The notes under the pieces were generated by a model. The model worked only from the letters and a program-made list of their open reading frames with translations, ran no database searches and was not told where the DNA came from. The translations under genes were made by a program, and so were the position numbers. Shown here in pieces: positions 9,453 through 18,604 of a DNA stretch of 64,000 nt. The stretch is from Pasteurellaceae bacterium 15-036681. GTDB taxonomy: Bacteria > Pseudomonadota > Gammaproteobacteria > Enterobacterales > Pasteurellaceae. Position 1 is the first letter of the stretch, and the number at the start of each line of letters is the position of its first letter. The DNA lies in the NCBI GenBank assembly GCA_002002485.1, contig MQVI01000003.1, forward strand, positions 1 to 64,000. Direction: 5' to 3'.

Positions 9453-10145
9453 TTAATGTGTTTGATACCACTGAATTGCAGCTTTAACCAATGCCAAAGT
9501 CGAATCGACATACAAATCTGGCTGCTTTTCTACTTCTTGTGCTAGTACAATTGGCACTTCGGTACAGCCTAAAATAATGATTTCAGCCCCCTGTTTTACC
9601 AATTCATCTCGCTGTTTTAGCATTAACTGCTTAGAGTTTTCAATTTCTCCAGCCTTTAATGCATAAATACTTTGCATTACCTGCTGCTGACCTTCTTGTG
9701 TCGGCTGAATAAAGGTTAATCCATAACTTTCTATTTTCTTTTTATAAAGTCCTGTCGCTAAAGTTGCATCTGTTGCAAGAATACCGACCTTCTGTTTACC
9801 ACTTTGACGCACAGCTTCTGCCGTTGCATCAATCATACTTAGCATTTCTACATCACAACTTTTTTTCAGCTTATCGAACCAATAATGTGCTGTATTACAA
9901 GCAATAATTACACAAGTTGCCCCTGCTGCTTTTAATCCATTAACATACTGTTCCATAAATGGCTGTGGATCTTCACCATCACGTAAAATACAAGCAGTAC
10001 GGTCAGGAATATCTGGAATAGACGAAATCACCAATGGAATATGATCCTGATCACGCTTAGCTGATGTTAATTGAATAAATTTTTGAAACATATCAGCTGT
10101 TGCTGCTGGTCCCATTCCACCTAAAATTCCAATTACTTTTTTCAT
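9453..10145 (-). CDS. Aspartate/glutamate racemase family protein
   Basis: A 230-residue cytoplasmic enzyme of the PLP-independent Asp/Glu racemase family, which interconverts D and L forms with two cysteines. Both catalytic cysteines are present: C83 in IIACNTAHYW and C194 in ILGCTEVPI. The N-terminal loop GILGGMGPAATADMF is also typical of aspartate racemases such as YgeA/RacX. The ATG follows AAGGAAACTTGTT. The Dcu transporter gene starts 29 bases downstream, so an operon of racemase then transporter is likely. The divergent LysR gene at 10370 is the probable regulator. An attractive reading is use of external D-aspartate as a fumarate source for anaerobic respiration; that is inference. 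Confidence 0.9.
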   Translation of the reverse strand: MKKVIGILGGMGPAATADMFQKFIQLTSAKRDQDHIPLVISSIPDIPDRTACILRDGEDPQPFMEQYVNGLKAAGATCVIIACNTAHYWFDKLKKSCDVEMLSMIDATAEAVRQSGKQKVGILATDATLATGLYKKKIESYGLTFIQPTQEGQQQVMQSIYALKAGEIENSKQLMLKQRDELVKQGAEIIILGCTEVPIVLAQEVEKQPDLYVDSTLALVKAAIQWYQTH

Positions 10146-10369
10146 AACAAGTTTCCTTTTAATTTTAAAACTGGCTTATATTTACCATGTAAAAAAAGAA
10201 AGGGAAAATGCAATAAATTAATGATGTATGCAAAAAACAAATAATGTATAATAAATAAACTTACTCAGATTAATAACCAATTGAAAATAAAGACATCATT
10301 ATAAACTGTTTATCTTGAGTAATGTATATTTTAATATGACTATGCAGAAATTGCATTATAGAGGATAAA

Positions 10370-11278
10370 ATGAAAAATATCGAAACAAAATGGTTAGAAG
10401 ATTTTTTAACTTTAGAGTCTTGCCGAAATTTCTCACAAGCCGCTGAAATGCGTAACTTATCTCAATCTGCTTTCAGTCGCCGTATTTTCTCATTAGAAGA
10501 AGCTCTTGGCGTAAAATTGTTTAATCGTTCCTCTGTCCCTTTACAGCTTACAGAAGAAGGTCGCTTATTTCATTCACAGACACGTAATTTACTCCAACAG
10601 CTTCAATATAATTTAGATGAATTGCACGGACAGAATAAAAGCTCACCTAATATTAAATTTGCTGCAGCCCATTCTCTATCACTATCGATAATGCCAAAAT
10701 TAGTGCAAAAAATGTCTGCACAAGGAGAAAATTTTATCTATTCGGTAGAAGCAATTGATGTCGATCAGACCGTAAATACCTTAATTGAGGGGAAAAGTGA
10801 TTTTATCTTTTCTTTCTATGATGAATTATTAATGCAAGAACCGTTTTTGTCTATTGAAGTTCTTAAATCAAAACTTTATCCAGTATCCGCTTTAGATCAG
10901 GAGAGAAAACCACTATTTGATTTAACAAGCGATCACTTTCCATTGTTAAATTACACTCAAAATTCTTATATGGGAAGGCTAGTCAATCGTAAGCTGAGTA
11001 ATTACCCTGAATTAAAGCCGAATACAGTCTTTATCTCATCAATGTCAGAATTATTGAAAAATGTAGCATTAAGTAAGCAAGGGATTGCTTGGCTACCAGA
11101 ATATTCGATAACAGAGGAATTGAAACGACACCAACTTAAAATTCTCGACCATGATGAATTTGTGATTCCAATTAATGCGTTTATTTACCGCATTAATACT
11201 CGCTTAAATAATCAAGCAGAACAATTTTGGTTGATGCTCAAAAAACATTGCTCTTTTGAAAGTGAAAAAGGCAAATAG
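10370..11278 (+). CDS. LysR-family regulator resembling HypT (YjiE)
   Basis: A 302-residue LysR-type regulator with an N-terminal winged helix-turn-helix (about 8-66: WLEDFLTLESCRNFSQAAEM, then LSQSAFSRRIFSLEEALGV) and a substrate-binding-like C-terminal domain. Several blocks are near-identical to E. coli HypT: NIETKWL, AAAHSLSLSIMPK, HFPLLNYTQNSYMGRLVNR and SSMSELLKNVALSKQGIAWL. HypT in E. coli responds to hypochlorite through methionine oxidation. Here the gene is divergent from the racemase-Dcu operon, so it more probably controls that operon and may sense aspartate or a dicarboxylate. The 224-bp divergent intergenic region must hold both promoters. The start ATG follows AGAGGATAAA. Family certain, ligand unknown. 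Confidence 0.88.
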   Translation: MKNIETKWLEDFLTLESCRNFSQAAEMRNLSQSAFSRRIFSLEEALGVKLFNRSSVPLQLTEEGRLFHSQTRNLLQQLQYNLDELHGQNKSSPNIKFAAAHSLSLSIMPKLVQKMSAQGENFIYSVEAIDVDQTVNTLIEGKSDFIFSFYDELLMQEPFLSIEVLKSKLYPVSALDQERKPLFDLTSDHFPLLNYTQNSYMGRLVNRKLSNYPELKPNTVFISSMSELLKNVALSKQGIAWLPEYSITEELKRHQLKILDHDEFVIPINAFIYRINTRLNNQAEQFWLMLKKHCSFESEKGK

Positions 11279-11316
11279 CAATACATGCTATTTGCCCTTA
11301 TATATGAGAAATCTAA

Positions 11317-12021
11317 TTATAGATCATCAATCACTAAATAGATTTTTGATACTGGGCCGTGTACACCAACGACTTTGATTAACTCAATATCTGCGGTTGC
11401 ACTTGGGCCTGAGATAATATTCACACAAGAAGGCATACGTTCACCATTTTGTGCTTTATCGTGTAATACTTTTGCAAGCTGTGCTACACGTGGTAACACT
11501 TTGCTTTTACGTAATACTACGATTGATTTCTCTGGTAATAAGCTCACTGAACGGCCGAATTCTTTATCAGAAAATAACACGATACCGCCAGACTCTGCTA
11601 AACCATATTCGCCATAAACCACACCGAGATTCGCTTTTTCTGCTTTATCAATGTTAGTTTTTGCTTCTGCATTGAAATCCCACACATAGCTATCTTCGTA
11701 TTTTGCTTGGATCGCTTGAGTGATACCTAAATCTTTTAAACGTTGGTCATTGTTGATGATAACGCTTGCACCACCGTATTTTTCACAAATATCAATGATT
11801 GCTGTTGCAAGGTCCGCTTCTTTTGCTTCAACCACGTCCGCCATCATTACACGAGAGAAGTCGATAAACTCTTTCACTAACTGCTCTTGAGTGCGATCTG
11901 TTAAACGTGTCGTTGGGTGATCGTTAACTAATTCAGGCATTGGCTCTGGCACAGTTTGACGTGGTCTGCCCATACGTTCTGCTAATTTATTTAAGAAATT
12001 TTCGCGATTTTGTAAGTCCAT
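11317..12021 (-). CDS. lutC: L-lactate utilisation protein LutC (LUD domain)
   Basis: LutC is the third subunit of the LutABC iron-sulfur complex that oxidises L-lactate to pyruvate. The protein is 234 residues with the LUD (DUF162) domain. Characteristic blocks are GGASVIINND, ANLGVVYGEYGLAESGGIVL, RSVSLLPEKSIVVLRKSKV and ISGPSATADIELIKVVGVHGP near the C terminus. It begins 5 bases after the lutB stop and ends the operon. No membrane segment or signal peptide is present, as expected for a cytoplasmic subunit. The E. coli counterpart is YkgG. Confidence 0.94.
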   Translation of the reverse strand: MDLQNRENFLNKLAERMGRPRQTVPEPMPELVNDHPTTRLTDRTQEQLVKEFIDFSRVMMADVVEAKEADLATAIIDICEKYGGASVIINNDQRLKDLGITQAIQAKYEDSYVWDFNAEAKTNIDKAEKANLGVVYGEYGLAESGGIVLFSDKEFGRSVSLLPEKSIVVLRKSKVLPRVAQLAKVLHDKAQNGERMPSCVNIISGPSATADIELIKVVGVHGPVSKIYLVIDDL

Positions 12022-12026
12022 TGTTA

Positions 12027-13433
12027 TTACCCTCTATTTTTGAACCACTCACGGAAACTTTCGCCTTCAGCAGACGGAAGATCACGAGCTTTTGTCCATT
12101 CAGCTAATGCGCCAACTTGAATTGGAGCCTTACCATTTTTGATAAATTTACCAGCCACTTTCGCACCGATATTCACGCCCACTTTCCATAAAGTTGGGTG
12201 TGAGTTGGCAAAAGTGAAACCAGAAATTGCCACACGCTCTGCAACTGGTGTCATACCGCTTTCTGCAATATGTTCACGGTGTTTAAGAATTAATTGTGCA
12301 AGTGGAATTTTCACTGGGCACACAGAGTTACAACCTGTACATAATGAACACGCATAAGGTAACTCCTTAAACTCTTCGTAACCACCTAATAATGGTGAAA
12401 TTACTGCACCGATTGGGCCCGGATAGATTGAGCCGTAACCGTGACCACCGATTTGACGGTATGCCGGACAAGTATTCAAGCAAGCACCACAACGGATACA
12501 ACGTAAAACTTCTTTAAATTCGCTTTCTAAGATCTTAGAACGACCGTTATCTACGATAACTAAGTGGAACTCTTCAGGGCCGTCTGTTTCGCCTTCAAGA
12601 CGTGGACCAGTTAACCACGTATTGTACGCGGTTAATTTCGCACCTACCGCACTACGCGCAAGCATTGTGATTAGCACATCAACTTCTTGAAAAGTTGGCG
12701 CTAAACGCTCCATACCCATTACTGCGATGTGCGTTTTTGGCACAGTAGTTACTAAACGTAAGTTACCTTCGTTCGTTACTAAACATACAGAACCCGTTTC
12801 AGCCACAGCAAAGTTACAGCCACTGATACCGATATCCGCTTCTAAGAAGTCTTGACGGATTACTTTACGCACGAAAGCGGTCATTTCTTCTGGTGTTTCA
12901 GGGCCATCATAGCCTAGCACATCGTGTAATTCTTGACGGATTTTATGACGATCTTTGTGGATCGCTGGTACTACGATATGTGACGGCTTATCGCCTACGA
13001 TTTGAAGTAAGTATTCACCTAAATCGGTTTCAACCACTTTCATACCTTCGTTTTCAAGCACTTCATTTAAACCGATCTCTTCTGTTACCATTGATTTCGA
13101 TTTAACGATTTTCTTAGCATTTTTCTCTAATGCCACTTGACGAATATATTGAGTTGCTTCTTCAGCTGTTTCTGCGAAATAGACTTTACCGCCGTTTTGG
13201 TGTACTTTTTCGCTTAATTGGTAGAGGTATGCGTCTAAGTTCGCGATAACGTGGTTACGAATCTGTTTAGACAGATCGCGCCACTCTTCCCAGTTGCCTA
13301 ACTCATCAACCATACGTTGACGGTTTGCACCGATCGTTTCTTGGGCTTTAACTAATGCTTTACGTACAACTTCGTTGTTAATTTGGCTATCAACGCGTTT
13401 TTTAAATGCAAGGTTACTTGTTTTTAAAGACAT
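12027..13433 (-). CDS. lutB: L-lactate utilisation iron-sulfur protein LutB
   Basis: LutB is the large iron-sulfur subunit of LutABC. The 468-residue protein has a LUD domain over the first 300 residues (NFAVAETGSVCLVTNEGN) and two ferredoxin-type 4Fe-4S motifs: CIRCGACLNTCPAY and CSLCTGCNSVCPVKIP. The C-terminal region ends ESFREWFKNRG, as in YkgF-like proteins. It is 1 base from lutA and 5 bases from lutC, so all three are translated from one message. Length and motifs agree with the family with no sign of damage. Confidence 0.95.
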   Translation of the reverse strand: MSLKTSNLAFKKRVDSQINNEVVRKALVKAQETIGANRQRMVDELGNWEEWRDLSKQIRNHVIANLDAYLYQLSEKVHQNGGKVYFAETAEEATQYIRQVALEKNAKKIVKSKSMVTEEIGLNEVLENEGMKVVETDLGEYLLQIVGDKPSHIVVPAIHKDRHKIRQELHDVLGYDGPETPEEMTAFVRKVIRQDFLEADIGISGCNFAVAETGSVCLVTNEGNLRLVTTVPKTHIAVMGMERLAPTFQEVDVLITMLARSAVGAKLTAYNTWLTGPRLEGETDGPEEFHLVIVDNGRSKILESEFKEVLRCIRCGACLNTCPAYRQIGGHGYGSIYPGPIGAVISPLLGGYEEFKELPYACSLCTGCNSVCPVKIPLAQLILKHREHIAESGMTPVAERVAISGFTFANSHPTLWKVGVNIGAKVAGKFIKNGKAPIQVGALAEWTKARDLPSAEGESFREWFKNRG

Positions 13434-13434
13434 C

Positions 13435-14166
13435 TTATTTGCCCTCCTGCATTAAAACTTCCGCAATGTGCATTACTTTCACATTTTTACCTTCACGGCT
13501 TAAACGACCACCAATATTTAATAAACAGCTTACGTCTGCACCGATTAAATATTCTGGCTCAACGTCCATAATATTAACTACTTTCTCTTTTACCATTTCG
13601 CCCGAGATTTCAGCCATTTTCACCGAGAATGTACCACCGAAACCACAGCAAGTGTTTTGGTTATGAATTGGCATTAATTCTAAACCTTTCACATTTTTTA
13701 ATAATTCTAATGGCTCATCAACGATGCCTAATTTACGTGAAAGACTGCAAGATGGGTGATAAACCGCTTTACCTGGCAATACTGCGCCCACATCTTTGAC
13801 TTTTAATACATTAACTAAAAAGTCTGTTAAATCGTAAAAACGATCTGCCACTTTTTTAGAGCGCTCTGCCCACTCTTTTTCACCAAAACGTTCGAAATAT
13901 TCTGGGTAGTTTTTAATTGCATATACGCAAGAACCCGCTGGTGCTACAATTGGATAATCATTTGCCTCAAAGGTTTCTACTAAAGTTTTCATACCGCCTA
14001 GCGCTTGTTTTGCATAACCGCTGTTCATTGCAGGCTGACCACAGCATCCTTGTTTTTCAAGAAAAGTAATTTGGCAACCTAATTTCTCAAGCAATAAAAC
14101 AGTGTTTTTTGCAACGCCTGCTTTTACCACATCTGCAATACAGGTTACATAAAAATTCACGTTCAT
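13435..14166 (-). CDS. lutA: L-lactate utilisation protein LutA
   Basis: LutA is the cysteine-rich CCG-domain subunit of LutABC, related to heterodisulfide reductase and glycolate oxidase GlcF subunits. The start at 14166 (MNVNFYVTCIADVVK) gives 243 residues, the usual family size; the longer open frame upstream adds an unlikely aromatic-rich tail. Two CCG motifs are present: GCCGQPAMNSGY near residue 41 and TCCGFGGTFSVKM near 190. It is the first gene of lutABC. An uptake-signal hairpin separates it from lldP, so it may depend on partial read-through or on its own promoter in 14167-14225. Confidence 0.94.
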   Translation of the reverse strand: MNVNFYVTCIADVVKAGVAKNTVLLLEKLGCQITFLEKQGCCGQPAMNSGYAKQALGGMKTLVETFEANDYPIVAPAGSCVYAIKNYPEYFERFGEKEWAERSKKVADRFYDLTDFLVNVLKVKDVGAVLPGKAVYHPSCSLSRKLGIVDEPLELLKNVKGLELMPIHNQNTCCGFGGTFSVKMAEISGEMVKEKVVNIMDVEPEYLIGADVSCLLNIGGRLSREGKNVKVMHIAEVLMQEGK

Positions 14167-14225
14167 AATGAACCCCACTAAATAAAAATAATAATAAAAA
14201 TCAATAAAAAACGATTCTAAATAAA

Positions 14226-14272
14226 ACAAGCGGTATGATTTAGTAAAGTTCTTACAAAAATCAACCGCTTGT
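14226..14272 (-). terminator. Inverted uptake-signal pair between lldP and lutA
   Basis: ACAAGCGGT at 14226-14234 and ACCGCTTGT at 14264-14272 lie in an inverted pair extended by GATTT/AAATC, just after the lldP stop on the minus strand. It could reduce transcription from the permease gene into lutABC. There is no T run, so its strength is uncertain. Confidence 0.6.
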
Positions 14273-14288
14273 TATTAACCAATTCTTA

Positions 14289-15884
14289 TTACACCGAATA
14301 GAACACTGGGATAACCAGTAATGCTACAGCGGCTGCAATGATACCGTAAACAATCATTGGTACAACTGTTTTCTTGATAATCGTACCTTCTTGTTTATCA
14401 ATATTTAATACAGAACTTACCGCTACGATATTATTGATACATACCATGTTACCCATAGCACCACCAACAGATTGTAATGCTAACACTAGGGTTGCTGATA
14501 AACCTGTAATTTCTGCCGTTGATAACTGTACGCTACCGAATGTTAAGTTAGATACCGTATTAGAACCAGAGAAGAATGCACCCACTGCACCTAAGAATGA
14601 TGCAAATAATGTCCAGTATTCACCTGTTGCAGCAGCGAAGCTTTTACCAATGATTTTTACCATTGAGCCATCGCCACCCACTAACATTAGGTTTACCATG
14701 ATTAACGCACCAACTAATGCGAAGAATGGATTTTTAGTTTGTCTAAAGCTACCCACAAAAATATCTTTTACTTTTGAACCTGATAACGCAAATACTGGGA
14801 TTGCAATTAACACTGTCACCACGAATGGAATTAATGCAGGTACATATAGTAGTTTATAGCCAGCATTGATTGATGTGCCAAAGATATTTTTCAAGCTGAA
14901 GATTAAACCATAGCTAATATCGAATAAACCTAATGAACCTAACTGAACACTAAACCATGAAGTTGCATCATTCATCATTGCTTTGAATGGTAATTGTTGG
15001 ATACGTGTCACGATTAAGATTGCAATTAATAATGCTGTAGGGAATAGTGCTTTAGCGACTTGCGCAGTTTTTACTGCACTATTATCTAACGTATTTTCAA
15101 CTTTCGCTAAACCTACACCTTTGTTTGCTAACACAACAGAAATTAATAAACCTATCGCTCCACCCACTAATGATGGGAACTCATAGTTTACTTGTGCAAG
15201 TAGCATATAAGGAATCACACAAGCAAAGATGCTTAGATAAATAAAGACAATATTTTGACGAATTTCTTTACCTGAAACAAGGAAACGTAATGCCATCACT
15301 GGAATCACTAACGCTGCAAACGCATGAATTAGTGCTGTCATTGAACCGATTTCAAGAATTTGTGCCTCAGCTAATTGCAATGGACCAAAACCGAACCATG
15401 TTGGTGTACCCACCGCACCAAATGAAACTGGCACTGAGTTCATCACTAATGCTAACATTGCCACTTTTAGTGGTGCAAAACCTAAACCAACAAGGATTGG
15501 CGCTGCGATTGCTGCTGGTGTACCAAAACCACTCGCGCCTTCAATCATAAATGCAAATGCCCAACCGATAATCATTAATTGTGCGACTGGATTAGGGTTA
15601 ATATTACCCAACCATTTACGTAGAATATCAGTTGCACCTGAAATTTCAGAGAAACGGTTAAACAAAATAGCACCAAAAATAACTGTGATAGGTGTTTGAA
15701 CAGCAACAATTGCAGATGCAATATTCGCACTTACAATAGTAATATCTGTACCAAAATAAATTAATTGAATAATTAATACCACTACCGCAATCCATGGTAA
15801 TGCTAAGTAAGATGGTAACGCATTACGTTTTACCATTAAATAAATGAGTAAAACAATTGGAAAAATACTTAAAAATAGAGCCAT
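14289..15884 (-). CDS. lldP: L-lactate permease
   Basis: A 531-residue inner-membrane lactate:proton symporter of the LctP/LldP family. It has about 12-14 hydrophobic segments. Family motifs include IEGASGFGTPAAIAAPILVGLGF near residue 115, VGTPTWFGFGPLQLAE near 158, FSGSNTVSNLTFGSVQ near 433 and LQSVGGAMGNMVCINNIVAV near 470. It is followed on the same strand by lutABC, so uptake and oxidation of L-lactate are encoded together. A perfect-consensus CRP box lies 112-127 bases upstream of the start codon, which points to cAMP-dependent control. The ATG follows AGAGGTGCCAT. Confidence 0.95.
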   Translation of the reverse strand: MALFLSIFPIVLLIYLMVKRNALPSYLALPWIAVVVLIIQLIYFGTDITIVSANIASAIVAVQTPITVIFGAILFNRFSEISGATDILRKWLGNINPNPVAQLMIIGWAFAFMIEGASGFGTPAAIAAPILVGLGFAPLKVAMLALVMNSVPVSFGAVGTPTWFGFGPLQLAEAQILEIGSMTALIHAFAALVIPVMALRFLVSGKEIRQNIVFIYLSIFACVIPYMLLAQVNYEFPSLVGGAIGLLISVVLANKGVGLAKVENTLDNSAVKTAQVAKALFPTALLIAILIVTRIQQLPFKAMMNDATSWFSVQLGSLGLFDISYGLIFSLKNIFGTSINAGYKLLYVPALIPFVVTVLIAIPVFALSGSKVKDIFVGSFRQTKNPFFALVGALIMVNLMLVGGDGSMVKIIGKSFAAATGEYWTLFASFLGAVGAFFSGSNTVSNLTFGSVQLSTAEITGLSATLVLALQSVGGAMGNMVCINNIVAVSSVLNIDKQEGTIIKKTVVPMIVYGIIAAAVALLVIPVFYSV

Positions 15885-15995
15885 ATGGCACCTCTATAAA
15901 ATAATAAGAAATAAAACGCTCGTTAATGAGTCCATCTAACGAGTGAATGCATTCTAGATGAAATGTATAAATAAAAAAGCAAAATGTTATTATTT

Positions 15996-16011
15996 TGTGA
16001 ATTAGATCACA
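15996..16011 (-). promoter_or_regulatory. CRP-binding site upstream of lldP
   Basis: TGTGA-ATTAGA-TCACA matches the CRP consensus half-sites exactly. It lies between lldP (minus, start 15884) and the 3' end of folA, so lldP is the only gene it can control in this orientation. Confidence 0.8.
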
Positions 16012-16068
16012 CAACAAATTTCACTTTGCTGAAATTTTAACAACATTTTTTTAACATTTATAGAGTAT

Positions 16069-16554
16069 CTATTTTATTAGCGTACAAAAACGGCATTGAT
16101 AGATATTTTGTTCATCAATTTCTGACCATTGTTCATTTTCTAACTGCCATTCAGATTCATCAAACTCAAAGAAAGTATCTCCTTCAATCTCAGCTTGAAT
16201 TTCCGTGAGGTATAATTTTGATGCCATCGGAATTGCCTGTTTAAATAATTCTCCACCACCAATAATCATGATTTCATTACTATCCGTTAATTTTTCTGCT
16301 AATCCAAGCGCTTGTTCAAGATTTGTTGCTGAATATGCACCTTCCACTGCAAAGCCTGAACGAGAAAGAATAATATTAGGGCGTTTAGGTAATAATCTTC
16401 CTATAGATTCATACGTTTTTCGTCCCATGATTACAGGCTTTCCGACAGTGTTGGTACGGAACCATGCAAGATCGACAGGTAAATGCCATGGCATTTGGTT
16501 ATCTTTGCCAATCACATGATTTAATGTGCGAGCAACAATAATAGAAATATTCAT
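16069..16554 (-). CDS. folA: Dihydrofolate reductase
   Basis: DHFR reduces dihydrofolate with NADPH and is the target of trimethoprim. The 161-residue protein has the catalytic loop VIGKDNQMPWHLPVDLAWF with the active-site Asp (D29 by position in this protein), the NADPH-binding VIMGRKTYESIG and the MIIGGGELFKQA block. Length is normal for the chromosomal type I enzyme. It is divergent from proB with a 129-bp AT-rich gap between them. No features of an acquired trimethoprim-resistance dfr gene are apparent, though drug phenotype cannot be read from sequence by eye. Confidence 0.97.
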   Translation of the reverse strand: MNISIIVARTLNHVIGKDNQMPWHLPVDLAWFRTNTVGKPVIMGRKTYESIGRLLPKRPNIILSRSGFAVEGAYSATNLEQALGLAEKLTDSNEIMIIGGGELFKQAIPMASKLYLTEIQAEIEGDTFFEFDESEWQLENEQWSEIDEQNIYQCRFCTLIK

Positions 16555-16683
16555 GAAGTATCCTTATAAGATAATAAAAATTGATGTGCTTTTGCACATA
16601 ACTATAAATGATTTTATTTTAATTACACCAATTTTATCAGATAATACGAGAAGTTATCCTCTTTTCATTTAGGTAAATATCCT

Positions 16684-17781
16684 ATGCAAAAAACTATCGT
16701 TGTTAAATTTGGGACTAGCACCCTCACCCATGGATCAAATAGTTTAAGTCGTCCACATATGCTTGAATTTGTTAAGCAAATTGCAGCACTTCATCAACAG
16801 GGCTTTCGTATTATTGTTGTTAGCTCTGGAGCTGCTGCTGCTGGACGAAACTATTTAGGGCATCCAGAACTTCCTAAAACACTTGCGAATAAACAAATGT
16901 TTGCAGCCGTGGGGCAAAGTCAGCTAATTCAAACTTGGGAAAGTCTTTTCTCTATTTATAACATTCGTATTGGTCAAATGCTTATTACTCGAGCAGATAT
17001 TGAAAATAAAGATCACTTCCTTAATGCACGAGATACCCTCTCAGCTCTACTAGATAACGGTATTATCCCTATCTTTAACGAAAATGATGCTGTTGCAACA
17101 GCCGAATTCCGTATCGGCGATAATGATAATTTATCAGCTTTGGTTGCCATTCTTGCTCAAGCAGAACAACTCTATCTTTTAACCGATCAAGAAGGGCTCT
17201 TTGATAGCGATCCTCGTAATAATCCTCAGGCTAAACGCCTACCAGTGGTCGAAAAAATCACACCTGAAATTCGCCAAATGGCCGGAGGTAGTGGTACAAC
17301 ACTTGGAACAGGCGGAATGATGACAAAGATTATTGCAGCTGACATAGCAACTCGTTCAGGTGTTGAAACTTTAATTGCTCAAGGTGAGCGACCAAATGTC
17401 ATTGTTGATTTAGCATTAGGTTCTGAGATTGGTACTAAATTTCTAGCCCAGCATGATAAAGTAGAAGGTCGCAAACAATGGTTGTTTGGTGCGCCACCGG
17501 CTGGTTCAATTACAATTGATCAAGGTGCGGAAAACGCATTACTGAACCAACATAAATCACTACTTCCAGCGGGTATTACCAACGTTGAAAATAAATTTGC
17601 GCGTGGTGAAGTAATCAAAATTTTTAACCAAGAAGGCAAAGCCATTGCATTAGGTATTGCTCGCTATAATAGTGATGCTCTTGGTCAGTTAAAAGGAAGA
17701 AAATCAAGTGAAATTGAATCATTGATTGGTTATGAATTTGGTTCTGTGGCAATCCATCGTGACGAAATGGTGGTTTATTAG
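16684..17781 (+). CDS. proB: Glutamate 5-kinase
   Basis: ProB phosphorylates glutamate in the first step of proline synthesis. At 365 residues it has the amino-acid-kinase domain ([18 protein letters not shown] at the N terminus, [38 protein letters not shown]) and a C-terminal PUA domain (about 275-360: [14 protein letters not shown] through [11 protein letters not shown]). It is the first of three same-strand genes with yfcA (15-base gap) and nth (43-base gap). proA is not adjacent, unlike in enterobacteria. Confidence 0.96.
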   Translation: MQKTIVVKFGTSTLTHGSNSLSRPHMLEFVKQIAALHQQGFRIIVVSSGAAAAGRNYLGHPELPKTLANKQMFAAVGQSQLIQTWESLFSIYNIRIGQMLITRADIENKDHFLNARDTLSALLDNGIIPIFNENDAVATAEFRIGDNDNLSALVAILAQAEQLYLLTDQEGLFDSDPRNNPQAKRLPVVEKITPEIRQMAGGSGTTLGTGGMMTKIIAADIATRSGVETLIAQGERPNVIVDLALGSEIGTKFLAQHDKVEGRKQWLFGAPPAGSITIDQGAENALLNQHKSLLPAGITNVENKFARGEVIKIFNQEGKAIALGIARYNSDALGQLKGRKSSEIESLIGYEFGSVAIHRDEMVVY

Positions 17782-17796
17782 GAGATAAATAAAATT

Positions 17797-18561
17797 ATGG
17801 AATTTGGGCTCGATATTTTAGCTATTCTTTTTGTAGCAGCTCTCGTTGCAGGCACTATTGATGCGATTGCTGGTGGTGGTGGACTCATCACAATTCCAGC
17901 ACTACTGGCTGTTGGTATCCCTCCTGCAATGGCATTGGGCACGAATAAGCTACAGGCTTGCGGAGGTACTCTTTCGGCATCACTCTATTTTATTCGCCGA
18001 AAAGCTGTTGATTTAAAAAAGATTTGGCTATTGATTCTATTGACATTTATTGGTGCCTCTTTAGGTACAATATTAGTTCAACTCCTTGATGTGGACGCAC
18101 TCAAAAAAATATTACCTTTTTTAATTTTGGTGATTGGCATCTATTTCCTATTTAGTCCAACAATTAGTGATCAAGATAGTAAGCAACGTATAGGTTATCC
18201 TCTTTTTGCATTTACTGCAGCTATGAGCATTGGTTTTTATGATGGCATGTTTGGTCCTGCAACCGGTTCATTTTTCACACTCGCATTTATATTATTACTC
18301 GGTTTTAACCTAACTAAGAGCGTCGCTCATGCCAAAATATTAAACCTAACATCTGGAATCGCTTCTCTCATTTTCTTTATGTTGGGTGGAGCTGTTTTAT
18401 GGAAAGTTGGTTTTGTAATGTTGATTGGACAACTAATTGGCGGTGCCATTGGGGCAAGAATGGTTGTAACCAAAGGCAAACAAATTATAAAACCATTAAT
18501 AGTAACAATGTCCTTTGTGATGGTTGCGAAGATGCTATGGGATCAAGGATACTTTTCTTAA
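17797..18561 (+). CDS. yfcA: TSUP (TauE/SafE) family permease YfcA
   Basis: A 254-residue membrane protein of the sulfite-exporter TauE/SafE family. The sequence follows E. coli YfcA closely: AGTIDAIAGGGGLITIPALL at about 18-37, LGTNKLQACGGTLSASLYFI, GFYDGMFGPATGSFFTLAFI and SVAHAKILNLTSG. About seven or eight hydrophobic segments are visible. The substrate of YfcA is not established; TSUP members move sulfur-containing anions. The gene sits 15 bases after proB with ribosome site AGGAGATAAATAAAATT and is probably cotranscribed with proB and nth. Confidence 0.9.
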   Translation: MEFGLDILAILFVAALVAGTIDAIAGGGGLITIPALLAVGIPPAMALGTNKLQACGGTLSASLYFIRRKAVDLKKIWLLILLTFIGASLGTILVQLLDVDALKKILPFLILVIGIYFLFSPTISDQDSKQRIGYPLFAFTAAMSIGFYDGMFGPATGSFFTLAFILLLGFNLTKSVAHAKILNLTSGIASLIFFMLGGAVLWKVGFVMLIGQLIGGAIGARMVVTKGKQIIKPLIVTMSFVMVAKMLWDQGYFS

Positions 18562-18604
18562 ATGCTCAGTGTTAATTTAATAGATCTTTACACAAACAAA
18601 TATC

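Noticed and set aside
8867..9487. Long plus-strand frame opposite the Dcu gene (206 codons).
   Set aside because: Shadow of the transporter: low-complexity Ile/Ala/Thr/Pro content, no ribosome site and no recognisable domain.
14374..14859. Plus-strand frame opposite lldP (161 codons).
   Set aside because: Composition mirrors codon bias of the real gene on the other strand; no ribosome site.
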